From Dicaeum eximium (Eukaryota > Chordata > Aves > Passeriformes > Dicaeidae): 64,000 nt of DNA. The position numbers and the translations under genes were made by a program. Positions within the stretch are counted from its first letter, which is position 1. Each line of letters starts with the position of its first letter. Shown here in pieces: positions 25,690-38,276 of the stretch. The notes beneath the pieces are model-generated. The model had not been told where the DNA came from and ran no database searches. It saw nothing but the letters and a program-made list of their open reading frames with translations. The DNA is taken from the NCBI GenBank assembly GCA_013396995.1, contig VWZP01008545.1, positions 62,001 through 126,000 of the forward strand. Direction: 5' to 3'.

Positions 25690-25935
25690 GGATTGTATTT
25701 ACACAAATGGAAAAAAAAAGTGAGCAAGGCCATTGATTTCATTGTAACGAGCAATGCAAAGCAACTGAATGCTGTTAATCAACAATGTGAGCAATATTGC
25801 TTTTACCAGTTTTTAGTCAGCTTTTTCAACACGTATTTTCTTCATGTCTGTGATCATTGTTATAAATAATTGCATTAAGAGTGCTGTTTCATCAAATTGT
25901 CTTACAACTACAATAACCTTTCATGAAGATTTCTA
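25690..25935. promoter_or_regulatory. Candidate conserved non-coding element
   Basis: AT-rich, non-repetitive block containing GTTAATCAACAATG, ATTGTTATAAATAATTG and several ATTGT/ACAAT words of the SOX type, plus TAAT cores. No coding frame. Called only on motif clustering. Confidence 0.22.
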
Positions 25936-28900
25936 GGACAACAGTTACTGTGAGCATGGAGAGAGCTGAGTTCTGAGAAAAAAAAAACAAACCCAAACAG
26001 CTTAGTGCAAATGCAAACACATTGTGTACAGCAGGTCCTGGCACTGTGCTGTGCAGTTACAGAGAGCATTAATGGAGAACAAGACTGATGCCATCCAGCT
26101 TATCAACTATCATCAGTTTCTTGACTAGAAGAATTAACATCATCTCCATCCTTCTACTCTAAAGTCAGCAAAATGCTAAAAAAGCTCTTGTGAGCAACAG
26201 CCACAGTGCACATCAAAGCACAGATGCTGTTCAGGTTATCCATCAGGAAGTACCTGAGACAAAATTATGACCTTCCCATGTGTGACCCTATGCCTGACCT
26301 GCATTCCTTGCCTCCTTGGAGAGGAGTGATGCAGAAGACACCTTGCCACAAACCGAAGTGGTAGATGGGCACTAATAAACTTGCTACACACTGTCTGAGC
26401 CTCTCCAGGAAATCAACAGGAAAGTCACTTCCAGCATCAACTTCCAGCGATATCCGAGCACCCAGACTTTGGAGTGAAGTTTAGATGGCAGCAGCAATGA
26501 CCAGAACTCCTTTGGTCATGAGGAACACCACAGATATAGCAACACCACAGGGGTAATGAAGGACAGACTGTAAGATCTGATGCCACCGTGAGAAAGGCGA
26601 CAAAATCCTGGAATTTCTGCGATTACGTGTTTTCACCACCAAAGATGGGCCATTCCTGTTACTGGAGTGCTGTGCTAAGCTCTGGTGGCCGTGCTGAACC
26701 AATTCTAATTTCTCAACCTAATTTCTGTGGATAAGGGGAAATAGGAAAGGTACACAAGTCCTTGGCCTGTTTGACCTAAGGCAGAGGCTGAGAAGAAGTG
26801 CAATAGCTATCACAGGATACTGGTGGTTTGGAGAGAGAGGACACCTGTCAGGAAGTGGAAAGAACTGGGATCAATGGGCCATTTGGTCTCTGCCACTTCT
26901 GTATGTAGCTAGTTAACTGGCTCTCATCAGAGGAAATCTGGACTGTGAACTTGGACAACTTCTTTCCTGATAGAAGACCCACATGCAGGAATCACCATGA
27001 GATCCAACTATTCTGTTGGAATTTATATGTTGAACTTTTCACCTCTATGAAAAACGTGACAGCGTTTTTGTAAGCTTTTAAAACCTGCAATAACATCCTT
27101 CAAAATGGGGGAAAAATAAAGCACAAGAAAGACATAAATGCACATGGAAATATCATTCCTTACTGAAATCAATGGATACTGTTTTTAATAACATTACACT
27201 GTATTTATCATGTCCCCTTCCCTCCTCCCAAATGTGGCCAGTGAAATTCTGACGTGAACTCAGCTGAAACCCTGCTCTGATTACTCTATGATCTCTGCAA
27301 ACCCAGGCTGTGTTAATGTTTTCAAAGGAAATGGAAGGTGTTTAATAATTTTAACTCAAAGGCTTCTGCAAAAACTTAGTAGTATGTTCATTTTGATTAC
27401 TTTGGTGTTCAGCACAGACAGGCTCCGGTGATTTTATCACAGTCCTGGTATGGCTGAAACTCACTGGAAAGAAAAATCACCCATTTCACTGCTCCTTCGA
27501 GAATCAATCGGTAAAGCTCTTTATCAACAGAAAGCAGGGGAGGTGAGCTAAAGCACTGCTTGTATTTGTTCAAAGTACAAAACGTGCAAGTCAGATCTAA
27601 GGAAAAATTATATGACAACTGGGTTAGAACTACGCAAGACCAACCTTTTCTGTGCTGTCTAGAGATCCCTTGTTCATAACCTCGGGCTACTATCAGCACT
27701 GTGATGCTTGCAACAAAGTACTATGTGCACATCAGTACTTGATGAACTGAATGAATAAATGTTAAATCCCAAAGCATGATGTTCCTTGTGATCTCTGTTA
27801 AAAGCCTGCAACCCTTTAAAACAAGAGCCTGAACTTCATAATCTCTGTGGCATCTAAATCATCATGAGAAACGAGTTCATTTTCCATACACCGTGTTCTG
27901 CCAGGCGAAGTTATTTTTCCAAACACTTATGTAACTGTTCAAGGGGAAAGCAGAGACTGGAGCTAACCCTGAGTGTGCTTCGTGCCCAGCTCCCTCTGAT
28001 GAGATGCCTTCTGCTAACTGGAGCAAGTTCCTCTTCATGTCCCACCCTCCTCTGGCTCGTCATGTCCCTTGTACTCTCCTGTCAAAGAGCTGGCAGAGGC
28101 CCTGAGCAATAAGCAGCTCATCCACTGCTCGGGCAGCGCTGGAACAACTGCCTTGTGCTGGCAACCTGCTGTTTATTCCCAGAGATCCCTTCATGTCAGA
28201 GTGCTTTATCAAGGTTCACACTCAAAGCACGGCAACAGCACATCTGTGCTCGGGGTCTGATCTGCAATTAAAAGATTTCTGTTGAGCTGGGTATTTGGAA
28301 TGAATCCTGGACCTGCCTTCCCATCCTCTTCTCCGTTTTAATCACAGGCTTTCTTTAGGCCTCTTTTGTGTTTTCACTCTTTGTAGTTACCTTGGATGGC
28401 TGTAAACTGGGCGAACAGGATAAAATACCTTAATACCCAGCACTGTTAAGAGGAGTGAGAAAGCAAAGCAGCATGGCTGCAGAGCAAGGGTTCAGCAAAC
28501 AAGGACGAGCATTCAAACTGATAAGAGAGGACCCAGGAACCACAAAACCGGCTTAAAAAATACCTTTCATCAAAAATAATCAATCTGAAGCACACCTTTT
28601 CCCCCCCTTGGTTTCTCGACTGCATTGCCAGCTTGCTTTCTACCACAGTGGTGAGAGAGACTCCTTAAAAGCAATCAAAGAAATCTCAGATCTTCAATAA
28701 ATCACATGCAGAGGATCCTAAGCTTGTGTATAAATTGAAAAGACCCCACAGAGCCCATGATGAAACCACAGAACTTGGCAGCCAGTGCCACCCCTTGCTA
28801 TGCACAGTTGGGAAAGGAGCCGTCTTCCCAAAGCATTTATTTACAGCTCTCTTGACAATATTTAGCTGTACCTGGAGCCATTAAGGCAGTATCAGCATTC

Positions 28901-30035
28901 CCAATGCTTTTAAGGACCTCCAGAGCAGGCCTCTAGAGACAGCCAGTCTGTGAGCCATGGAAGAGGAAACCAGCAGTGTGGAGATGGAGGTTTTCTCAGG
29001 CCCCAGGGACAAGATGTGTGGCAGCTCCCAAAGGGTTTGATTTCCCTGCTGCACACCCAGAAGGAAGCCTGTAATTGGACTAGACCAGTCAGACTGAAAG
29101 CAAGTTCTGATTCTGGCATAAATCAAGAGGAGACAGCACGAGGCCTATGGGGAGCAAAGCAAAGATGGAATCAGGAAACCACAACTCATCATTTGTCTTC
29201 CCAGTATCCTGCTAACAACGGAGACTTCCAAACTAATGGCTGTTTGAATGCAGCCTTACCATCCCTGAATGGAGTACTGAAACATCAAATAGAGAGTTCT
29301 AAAATTAACAGGATGTTTACAAATAATTATTAGGAGGTGATTGCCTAATTTTGGTCTATGGTTTGGTGTATTTACATTCTTATGTTCAAACATATCTGTA
29401 CTTTGCAATATTTACATATCTCTAGTTTGAGGCTTCGCATAGTAGTTCTATAAAAATGCTGATTTACTACTTATGCAGACACGGTACACATTTTACTGTG
29501 CTGCAAATGCAATTTGCCAAGCTGTTTCATTCCTCCCTTTGTAGTTGTATGATTAAATATTTTGATTTTCCTCTATTTATTTTGCTTAATAAACTTTCAT
29601 GCATTTTGTTCAACAAATACTACAAAGTTTGGCTCTGGCTAAAAAAAAATATAATTTCAATGAGGAAAAAAAAAAAGGGTTTTCCCTCTCAGTGTTTAGG
29701 TTCATCACTTGACCGAAATATTACCTCATATACTGTGAGAATTACTGTGCTGAGCATTCAGTTTTGACCAAGGGAGAGTATTAATAAACACCAATGGCCT
29801 CTATTTCACTGCAGGGAATACTTAGAAACCAAGTTCCAGGTTCAAAGAATGACATTTCTGAAAGCACCAGTCTGGGGTGGTTATGGATATTTTCGTACAC
29901 ACACCCAGTGATTTCTGTTTTCTCTGTTCTTGCATAAATCTTTCTCCATTAGCTGATCTGATCAGATTTATGACAGATGAACTGGCTCTCTCAAAGCTCC
30001 TTCTACAATCTCAGTAAAACTATTATGCTTATTTA

Positions 30036-30080
30036 TATCTCAATTGCTTATTTGTAAAATGAAAATAACTGTACTCTTCC
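30036..30080 (+). mobile_element. Possible MIR SINE fragment
   Basis: ATCTCAATTGCTTATTTGTA, AAATGAAAATAACTGTAC matches the arrangement of the MIR segment CTCAGTTTCCTTATCTGTAA, AATGGGGATAATA with scattered substitutions. It is short, but all blocks are in the right order. Confidence 0.42.
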
Positions 30081-31407
30081 CAGAGAGGAACAGAGCTTCA
30101 TCACAAGAAGACACACATTGACTGCAAACACTGTAATATTCTTCTTTAAGCTATAATGATGCTGACACTTCACCAGTGTTTTCTTCTTACCCTCTCAGAA
30201 CTGTTAGAGCTAAAACCCAATGCTTCATACCACATACTGAAGTGCCAAGGGAGAGTATGATATAAATATACAGATATGAAACAGCACCTAGAAATGATGA
30301 GTTTGATCTTTCAAAAGACAAATCACTAATCTCTGGCTCTAATAAGATATGGGATGATAAAGGTCACGCTGAGTAAAGGCCTAAGCTGACGGATCAGTCC
30401 AAAAGTTTCAAATCTGATATTGCTACTCTTGTCCCACTGGGGGGAAAAAGCAATCCTTTGTGTGACCTGCAGCAGACAGACACATTGGAGAGACCCTTTC
30501 ACTGTGCTTAATGCAAGGGCAGTTTTAAACTCACCCAAGGATGTGCAGGCTGAAGCGTGGCACAGTGGTATTTTAAATGCCACAAAATTATTCCATTTAT
30601 TCTTTCAAAAGACACTTTCAGTCTGAAACTGGTAAAAGCTCTTTCACCTCTGCACATCTTTATGAGGATGATTAATGTGATTCAGTAGAAGTTGCCAGGT
30701 GACTGTGAAAGGACCTTTGGTCAACAGTAACTTGAATTAGCTGCTGACATGAAAAAGGAATTGCAGAGTAACACAGCTTTATTCAATTTGGGGCTTGCTA
30801 GTTGAGGATTTGATGTAAATCTGATCCACAATTGCCAGCAAATAAGAGCCTCAGCAGAGCACTACCAAAATCCCTGATTTACACCTTTCATGCCCAACAG
30901 TGAGCATTTCACAGTCACTCCCATTGGGGTGATAACTGGTGTTTGGCACTCTGCAGAGCTCTGCACAGAGTGCAGCTCCATTTCACTGGCTGACTTCTCT
31001 TCGATTTCTTTTGCTCAGGTGAACTGCGTGCTGTCTTGTAAAACCCAGCCCCTGGTGCTTGTCTCTACAATAAGAGCAGTAAAGATCTGTGGCCTCTCAC
31101 AGCCTCAGAAGCTGTTACAAAAATGCTGGACTTCACCTGCTGCTCTTCCACTTAGCCACCAGTGAACTGGCTTGTCCATTGCTTTCAAGGTCTTTAAGGA
31201 AAGCTAATGTCCTAACACTAAATAAGCAGGGAGTCTGAGAAAAGAGACATTTTCCATTGAAAAGTTTACTCCTCTATGCTCCCCCAGATGAACTAATGCT
31301 GTAAGATGTAGCTAAAAAAGTGGAAAGTTCTCTGCTTTCCTTCCAGAAGCCACTTTGCACTAATCTTTGCACTTTGAACTGATCAGGTTCAGCAGACTGC
31401 ACAGACA

Positions 31408-31454
31408 AGGAGCAAGAGAAGGCAGAGAGAGGAGGAAGAGGAGAAGAGAAAGGG
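31408..31454. repeat. Purine-rich (GA) tract
   Basis: About 47 bases of almost pure A/G on the plus strand, with GAGGAAGAGGAGAAGAG in the middle. Such tracts can bind GA-binding proteins or form triplexes. No function is claimed. Confidence 0.65.
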
Positions 31455-33254
31455 TACACTTTTGGGAAAGCTGTGACATGAGGCAACCTCACTCTTGCAT
31501 TTTCTCTGCCACTCAAGTGAGCTCATTAATGCCTGCAGAATTTGAGAGAGATTGATTAATTGTGTAAGGGCCCAGAATGGACATGGTTATTGTCATTAAT
31601 TCTAAATAACTACAGTATCATACAAATTGCATCTAAGGGGAACAAAAAAAGCTTTTGTCCCTCTCAGCAGTGAGGAAAATACTAAGTAAACAGTGTTAAT
31701 TATAGAAACAAAGGGATGGAATCGGGCACAAAGCTTTTAGGTCACTGACTCCATTCATAGAGGGGGGAAAGAAAAGAGGGTAAGGTACAATCTAACCTAA
31801 TTATAGCGTTGTAAAAATTATTTTCAAGCCATTAACTGAGATTTGGCCTACTTAGATTGCAAACTTCTAGGGGCAAAGACTTGCTCTTCTCAGTACTTGC
31901 CTGTCTTGCAAAATGCAGACTGTGTCCTTGACCAGAGGTCCTGTGCCCCAGTATATTAATCCCTCAAGCCATGAAGGACACGTGCCAGGAGCTGTGCCTG
32001 CTGCTGAAGGGCTTCTGGAGCTCTCATTTGAAATTAGCATCTGGCAAAATGTGGTTTGAGATCTGTGAGCTAGAGTGAAAAGAAGAAACACTCAATCTAA
32101 CACTCAAGTCTCCCCATAAAAGCCCAGCTTCTCTGGTGTCAGCATAGGCAACCATCCTCCCCATGCAAAGATCAGCATGAGCTGGGCCAGCAGAAGCTTT
32201 TCCTGAGAACTCAGAGATATATACCTACAGTCCTCCCCAGAACCAGTCATCCAGAATCTGGGTCAGTGTAAAAAAGAATTGGAAGAGTTACAGAGTTGAG
32301 TGGGAGAGAACCTCTCGAGGACTGATCCCAAGTATCTTTCAGGCTGAAAGCGCTGTTCACTGAGAATGAGCACATTGTTTTTGATTTTCTATTTCTTCCA
32401 GGTCAGTGCTGGCGTAACCTGCTGTCTGCAGAGAACCACTTATTGGTCATGGTTCTGCTGTGATATGTATGATACCTGCTGGTTTTGTTCAGGCCTTGGG
32501 TGCTGGAACCAAGAAAACACAGAAGTGATTCCGTGGAGTGGATGGGGGAATGTTTGAGGAGATGTCTTGCCCACCTCTATGACTGCAGAGAAAAAAACCC
32601 CTTGAAAATATAAGTGTGCTATTAAACTGAAATGCAATAACAGAACAGAAACGTTTTTTTTTTTTTAAACAAGCTGATTTAGAGTAATTCCTGATTTTAA
32701 AATGTGCCGTGAGAGACGGCACAGTGTAGAAATTCTGTGCTCTTGTATGGCCCACACCTCCCAGCACCCTGGCGATTACTTTTCAATTGCAGGTGAAGAA
32801 GTTCCACAGTGTAATTTATAAGTCACCTCCAATCTGTGGGAAGCTCTGATATATTACAGGTAAAAGCGCTTCGCTTCTTACACGGCAATCAGCAGATGTC
32901 AGGAGTACAAGTGCTTGGTTCTACTGGTATTCAGCCTCATGCATAGGTTTGAAAAACACGTGCAGAAGAGCTGGCCAGAAGCATTATTTTTTAATTAAGA
33001 GGGAGGAAAAAAATCTTTACAAAGCACCTTAAACTGACAAGGTGAGGTGTGTGGAATGACCTAAGACAGACAGGCACTGATTGAAAGCCATTGAGGTAAT
33101 TCCCGAAGTAATTAGATCTTTGGACAACAAAGTAATGAAACAGGACAAATGACCTTTTCTCATTCGCACACCACCAGCTTATTTTTCTGATTTGTTCCAC
33201 TCTCCAGGAACAGTATTTCTTTTAAATACTATCAGAAAAAAAAATATGGCTATG

Positions 33255-33390
33255 GCACTGAGCTAGGATGCAGAGTATCTGGATTCAGCGCCTGGCTCTG
33301 CTGCAGATTTCCAATATGACCTTGGGCACATCCATTAATCTCTTGCATCTCAGTTCTTTAGCAGTAAAATGGAAGGAGAGCTACTACTTT
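33255..33390 (+). mobile_element. MIR (CORE-SINE) relic
   Basis: The order of blocks follows MIR: GATGCAGAGTATCTGGATTC, then CCTGGCTCTGCTGCAGATTT, then TATGACCTTGGGCACATCC, TTAATCTCTTGCATCTCAG, TTCTTTAGCAGTAAAATGG. MIR elements are ancient amniote SINEs and are sparse and very diverged in birds. This copy is unusually recognisable over about 130 bp. It could alternatively be a related archosaur SINE sharing the same core. Confidence 0.7.
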
Positions 33391-34420
33391 TTCCTTGCCC
33401 GCTTGCTTGTCTTCCCCGCGGAGCCCGTAAGCGTTTTCAGAGCAGAGTCTCCTGGCATAACCACCTCTATAAATCTAGCAGAGGCCATGAAAGTCAAATG
33501 CTGCGCTAAAAGTCAGGCAGAGGGAGGCCAAAGGCAGGATTTGGAAGCACTCCCTGGTCCCTGTACTACCTGTACCTGTGTCTTGGCTGTATCTGGGACA
33601 TTCCCAGGCTGCTCCCTGCCCCGTGCAGCGCTGCCGGAGTGGGCAGGAGACGAGCCCCTGCTGCCCACTGACCTGCCCACCACAGGTAACCCAGCAGCCA
33701 TGCATTTGTGAGGCGGCTCCCATGACCTCAAAACCCCACTTGAAATACAGAACTCACTTTTAGAGCACAGGAGGAAGACAGATTTAAGCGTAAGCCGCAT
33801 GGAAACTTTTATGTAAGGCACCGCATCAGAGACTTACGTGTTGGCCTTACAAAGTTATTGGGAAAATCTACCTTTTTTGGCATCTAATTACCTCTTTGCT
33901 GCATGTGTGAGAAAGCAAATACATAAATATGCACCCAGGCAATGCCACACAAGCTCTGTCTGCATATCATATGCAGATAGCTATGTATGTATGAATACAC
34001 ATCATTACACACCCACACATGATCACATTTCATCCCAGAGAGCGATGTCAGAGCTGGTTTACCATGGCAGTAAACATCCAGCTTGACACATTTTTCAAAA
34101 GACCCCTGTGAATTCTGCATAATTACGTTTTTGAGGATGCATTTTGCCAACGTGCCAGATAACGCCAGCAGCACAGCTTTGAGTTGACTGCATTCTTACT
34201 CCCACCAGTGTCCTTGCTATGACAGTTTTGATACAAACAGTGTGCATTAGATCATTACTACAGAGAACCCTCTCTCCCTGCCACACTTCTGAAGCTCAGA
34301 GTGATGAATGGGAACTTGCTACTTTTCTGTGAAGCTCGGCCAATACATCACAAAGCTGCACCCAGGGAACGACACCTAGATTGCCTCTGACTACGCAGCT
34401 GGGGTGTTCCCTATCAGAAG

Positions 34421-34440
34421 AAACAAACAAACAAACAAAA
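34421..34440. repeat. (AAAC)n microsatellite
   Basis: Four perfect AAAC units followed by AAAA. Confidence 0.9.
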
Positions 34441-34759
34441 ACATGCCTACAATCAATCAAGATATAATTTTCTATAAGCACACAGAAGGTCATTAGTAGT
34501 TATTATTGACTAATAAGGCAGACAATTATCCAAGGCCCATTAAGAAGTATGAGCACTCAACCCTCACCTGCTCATGAGAGATTTCTCAGTGCCTCCTTTG
34601 CATGTGATTGCAGTCCCTCTTGAAAAGGTGAAAAACGTTTAATATATGGAAATATGCAAAGAATAACGGGTCTAAGATTTCTGTGAATGAACCAGGAATG
34701 AGGGCAGGGGTTTTTTTTGTGTGGTTTATTTTTAATTTTAAACATAGACTACTTCACAA

Positions 34760-34801
34760 GATGAAACTTGTAAAACCTGGGAGATGAAACTTGTAAAACC
34801 T
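34760..34801. repeat. Tandem duplication, period 23 bp
   Basis: GATGAAACTTGTAAAACCT appears at 34760-34778 and identically at 34783-34801. The absence of differences implies a recent duplication or an assembly artefact. Confidence 0.85.
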
Positions 34802-35763
34802 CCAAGCAAGCAACCAAAAAAGAGCGACCTGGAAGAGGTGACACTAATTACAATCAGAAGTTGTCCACCGATCCAGCCTTACGCTCTGCCTCACCCTTTT
34901 GCTAATCAAGTGGCTGTATTGATCCCCTCTCCTTGGATGCTTTCCCTGTAACCCCAGGGCCCATGCAGTGCTCTACATATGGGCTGCAGCTCGAGCTTTT
35001 ACAGATCTGTTACAGCCAGGCATCGACTCTGATTTGGAACAGAGTGGGGCAGCCCTGCACCGCAAACACAAAAAACGTTTTAGCTCTTCTATAGTTAAAT
35101 CTGCCCTCCAGAGATCACATGCCACTTTCTATCACTGCTAGAGAAGCACAATAACTTTTTGATTTTCTCTTTCCGTCAGTCTCTGCATGACTCCCGCAAC
35201 TTTTGGATCAGATTTTAAAAGAATACTAATTCCCTACAAGCCTCACGAGAATAAGTGGCTTCATTCAGATGAGATACCCAGCCAGAGCTCCCACTGATGG
35301 AAAGGCTGTGCTAGAAATCATGCTGGATATTAAGGACCTTTGGAGGAGAGAGCTGCTGTGAACCCAAACCACAGGAACTGGCTTTATATATTCTTCTGAC
35401 CATGAAAGCATTCAGAAATCTGAATTTCGGCTATTTTTGCAAAAAGCAAAAAAAGGAAGGTCTCCTTACATCCATATTTATGGACTCTGTTATTTTTCAT
35501 TTTAGTTCAAGATCAAATTCTGGCACAAAACGGCTCGTCTCTGTTGACTTTGCAATTACACACAACGCTTGCACTGGGCTCTGCACTGACCCTGCTGATC
35601 CTCCTTGTCATTTCTTCCTGATGTGCTCCTGTACAATCTCTCCTCTGAATATCACAGTTATGATCAGTTACCTCTTAGAATCAGTGACTGCTCTAAAAAG
35701 ACCTATTCCAACTTTTTAATTAAAAAGGCAGCTATTACAGTCATATTTGAAATTCAGCTCTTT

Positions 35764-35805
35764 AAAAAAAAGCAACAAAACAAAACAAGCAAGCAACCAA
35801 AAAAG
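35764..35805. repeat. A-rich low-complexity tract
   Basis: A-rich tract with CAAAA and CAAG units. Its last 20 bases (35786-35805) are identical to 34803-34822, in the same orientation and 983 bp away. Confidence 0.75.
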
Positions 35806-36779
35806 TCCCCAACCACATCCAGTTTCTTTCCCTCTATACTAATGAAGTTGAAAAATTCTGCTGGAAAATTCTAAAGATAGTGTTGTTGACTTAAATTTCA
35901 AGACACACTAAGTTTAGAACAAGATAATGCAGCATTTTAATTATGGTTTTTCTATTTATACATTTCCTATGTGGCACAAGCCCCCTTTAATGAAAGCATG
36001 TTTTAGAGTAGCTTCAACACCCAGCATTATTACAAGTTTTTGAATGCACCAGAAGCTTATCAGCTAAAATATGTTAATTTCTCTAATAGGGTAATGAAGT
36101 CTAAATGCTTTCAGGAAGACATTGCTATGATAATGGGTCTACTTAAAACACAACATTAGGAGAACCTTGATTACAGGTTGCTCAGTAGTTTCTGACTTCC
36201 TTAGGAACCAGAGTTTGTTCCATTGCTAATTTGCTGCAAGAGCTGCTGGGAAGGAAGCTCATTTCCATTTACTTAGTCAATCACCTTCAACAACAAAACC
36301 AGAGTTAGATTCTAAGAAAAATTGCTAATACAACTGCATTATCAAGGACTTAAGACTGACTTAGAGCTGCAAAGGCTTCACACACTTCTTTATTTCTCCA
36401 CCTCCCCTCCCAGCTGCAGGATCAGGCCACTGTAGGATCAGCCAAGCCAGCAATGGTTCAGCTCCTTGCTGGATGTGAGAACAGGTACGTGGTGTGCACC
36501 TCGTGTGTATGTAGAAGAAACTTGTCAAGCAGCAACCCATGTACAAGCCAGCAAGCTCACACTGAAAATAAGATAAAAAGCTACTGCAGAAAGAGATGCT
36601 TTTGTTCCTAACAATCACACCAAGTTCTGACCCTAGACATCACATCCGATTTCCATTATAGGAAAATCATGAAAGTCTGACCACATTGTACAGATACACT
36701 CCTTGAAAGGAAAAGGGCTTGGTATTTGTCTCCATGTGTTCAGCTGGGACTGTGCTCTCCCTCCTTGTGGAAACAAATG

Positions 36780-37010
36780 GTGCTGTAAATCTAGCAGTAT
36801 TGAGCTCAGCGTGATCTAAGTGAACTAAATAGTCTAGCTTGATATTTGCATTTTCTCTTTTATCAAAACAAATAGTAATCCACTCATTAAATCCACTATC
36901 TCTGTAATTAATTTGCAGTCATTACAAACCACCTTTAATTGGATTAGCTATAATTACTATAAAATAATTTCCTGAAATCACGTTATGTTTGTGGGATTTC
37001 TTTTTCCTTA
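36780..37010. promoter_or_regulatory. Candidate conserved non-coding element (POU and paired-homeodomain sites)
   Basis: AT-rich interval containing a perfect octamer ATTTGCAT (36844-36851, ATGCAAAT on the minus strand), a TAATTA core (36905-36910) and TAATTGGATTA (36936-36946). The last fits exactly the TAATNNNATTA site bound by paired-class homeodomain dimers, and a further ATAATTA lies nearby. No frame or repeat was recognised. This is the best motif case for an enhancer in the intron, but no conservation data were available. Confidence 0.3.
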
Positions 37011-38250
37011 TTTTTTTTTTTAGAGATACGAACTTAGGTGAACATAATGAGAGACAAGAAACACTTCAGAGGTGAATATCAGAACCCCCTCTACTCTTTT
37101 TTTTGCCGAGCTTGTCTGTGTATTGCTCCTTTTGTCTTCAGTGACCCCGTTTTGTACTTCAACTCGGGGGACCCCAATTAGCCAAAACAGTGACTCACTG
37201 CTGCTCCTCATCACCCCACTGCTGCAGCTGGGGAGTTCCTCAGGAGTCTGGTGCCCACCATGACTCTCCTTTTCCAGTGCCAGTCTGTCCCTGGCATTAA
37301 TCACCTCCTTCTGACACAGAGGGACCAAGCCCATGGCCATGTTTCAAAAGGAGACAGGCATTTTCCTTGGCACAGCCTGATGTGACTTCAAGGAGCCAGC
37401 TCCTCTGAAACCTCATATTTTCATGGTGAAACAAACTGTCTCAAGGCAGGGATCCACAAAGAACTTACCATGCTCTGGGATAATCTCTGTACCAATAACA
37501 GGCCCCTGCTGTACACAGCACCATGGTTTTGGTGTTCCACCCCACTTTTGGGAGGGGTTGTTTCCCAGCCAAGGGTGGTTCAACTCTTCACCTCTTGGGT
37601 TATTCTCTTCCACTGCTGACCCATGCTAACACAGCTCCAGTGACTTCAGTCAACACTGGCTGAAGATGTGGAGCACACCTCATACAAAAGGGTTGCTCCT
37701 GTGCACTGTACACAATTTTACAGCTGCAGAAGCCACCAAGGCTTTCTCTGCTCATACCCTGAGATGAAATCAAATGTTATGTAAGGAAGAAATCAAACAT
37801 AAAGGGGGCAATGACCTATGGGCACCGCTGACCCTAGACAAATGGAATAAATTTGCTGGAAATACAGGGTTCTCATTCAGGACCTTTCATTCTTAAAATA
37901 AAATTACATGGCACATTGGCAGGAGTTCTGGCACTACTCTAACACCAGTCACAATTTCACATTTAATACATGCTGTAAAAATAGCGCATTTGATTCACAT
38001 GAGCATGTCACATCACATAACTGTAGCACTGTGCTGCAAGTTACATTTTCTACCCATTATATGAATGTGCTGCCTTCCTTTCCCACACTCCAGCTCTCAC
38101 AGATCCTTGCGAGCAGAACTCCAGCAAGATTTAATCAGGCTGCGCAATCTCAAAACCCATTTTTCAAATAGTTTGAGTTAAATCAGGTACTAATGCACGA
38201 AACAAAGTCCTCTTGAAAGAAAGGAGGGAAGACAACCAGGTGTTATATTT

Positions 38251-38276
38251 AAAAAAAAACACAAACAAAAAAAAAC
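38251..38276. repeat. A-rich low-complexity tract
   Basis: Two A9 runs separated by a CACAAAC segment. Confidence 0.8.

Larger units (their letters stand above)
25936..33254. other. TMEFF2 intron 3, no gene recognised
   Basis: Non-coding. A moderately GC interval at about 26030-27000 differs slightly in texture from its surroundings and may be an old unidentified repeat. A possible MIR fragment is at 30036-30080, and a purine-rich tract is at 31408-31454. A-runs lie at 29641-29649 and 29666-29676, and a T13 run at 32654-32666. Nothing else was identified. Confidence 0.6.
33391..36779. other. TMEFF2 intron 3, no gene recognised
   Basis: Non-coding. It holds an (AAAC)n repeat (34421-34440), a 23-bp-period tandem duplication (34760-34801) and an A-rich tract (35764-35805). 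A slightly GC-richer patch (33530-33720) has chance frames on both strands. No transposon or exon was recognised. Confidence 0.65.
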
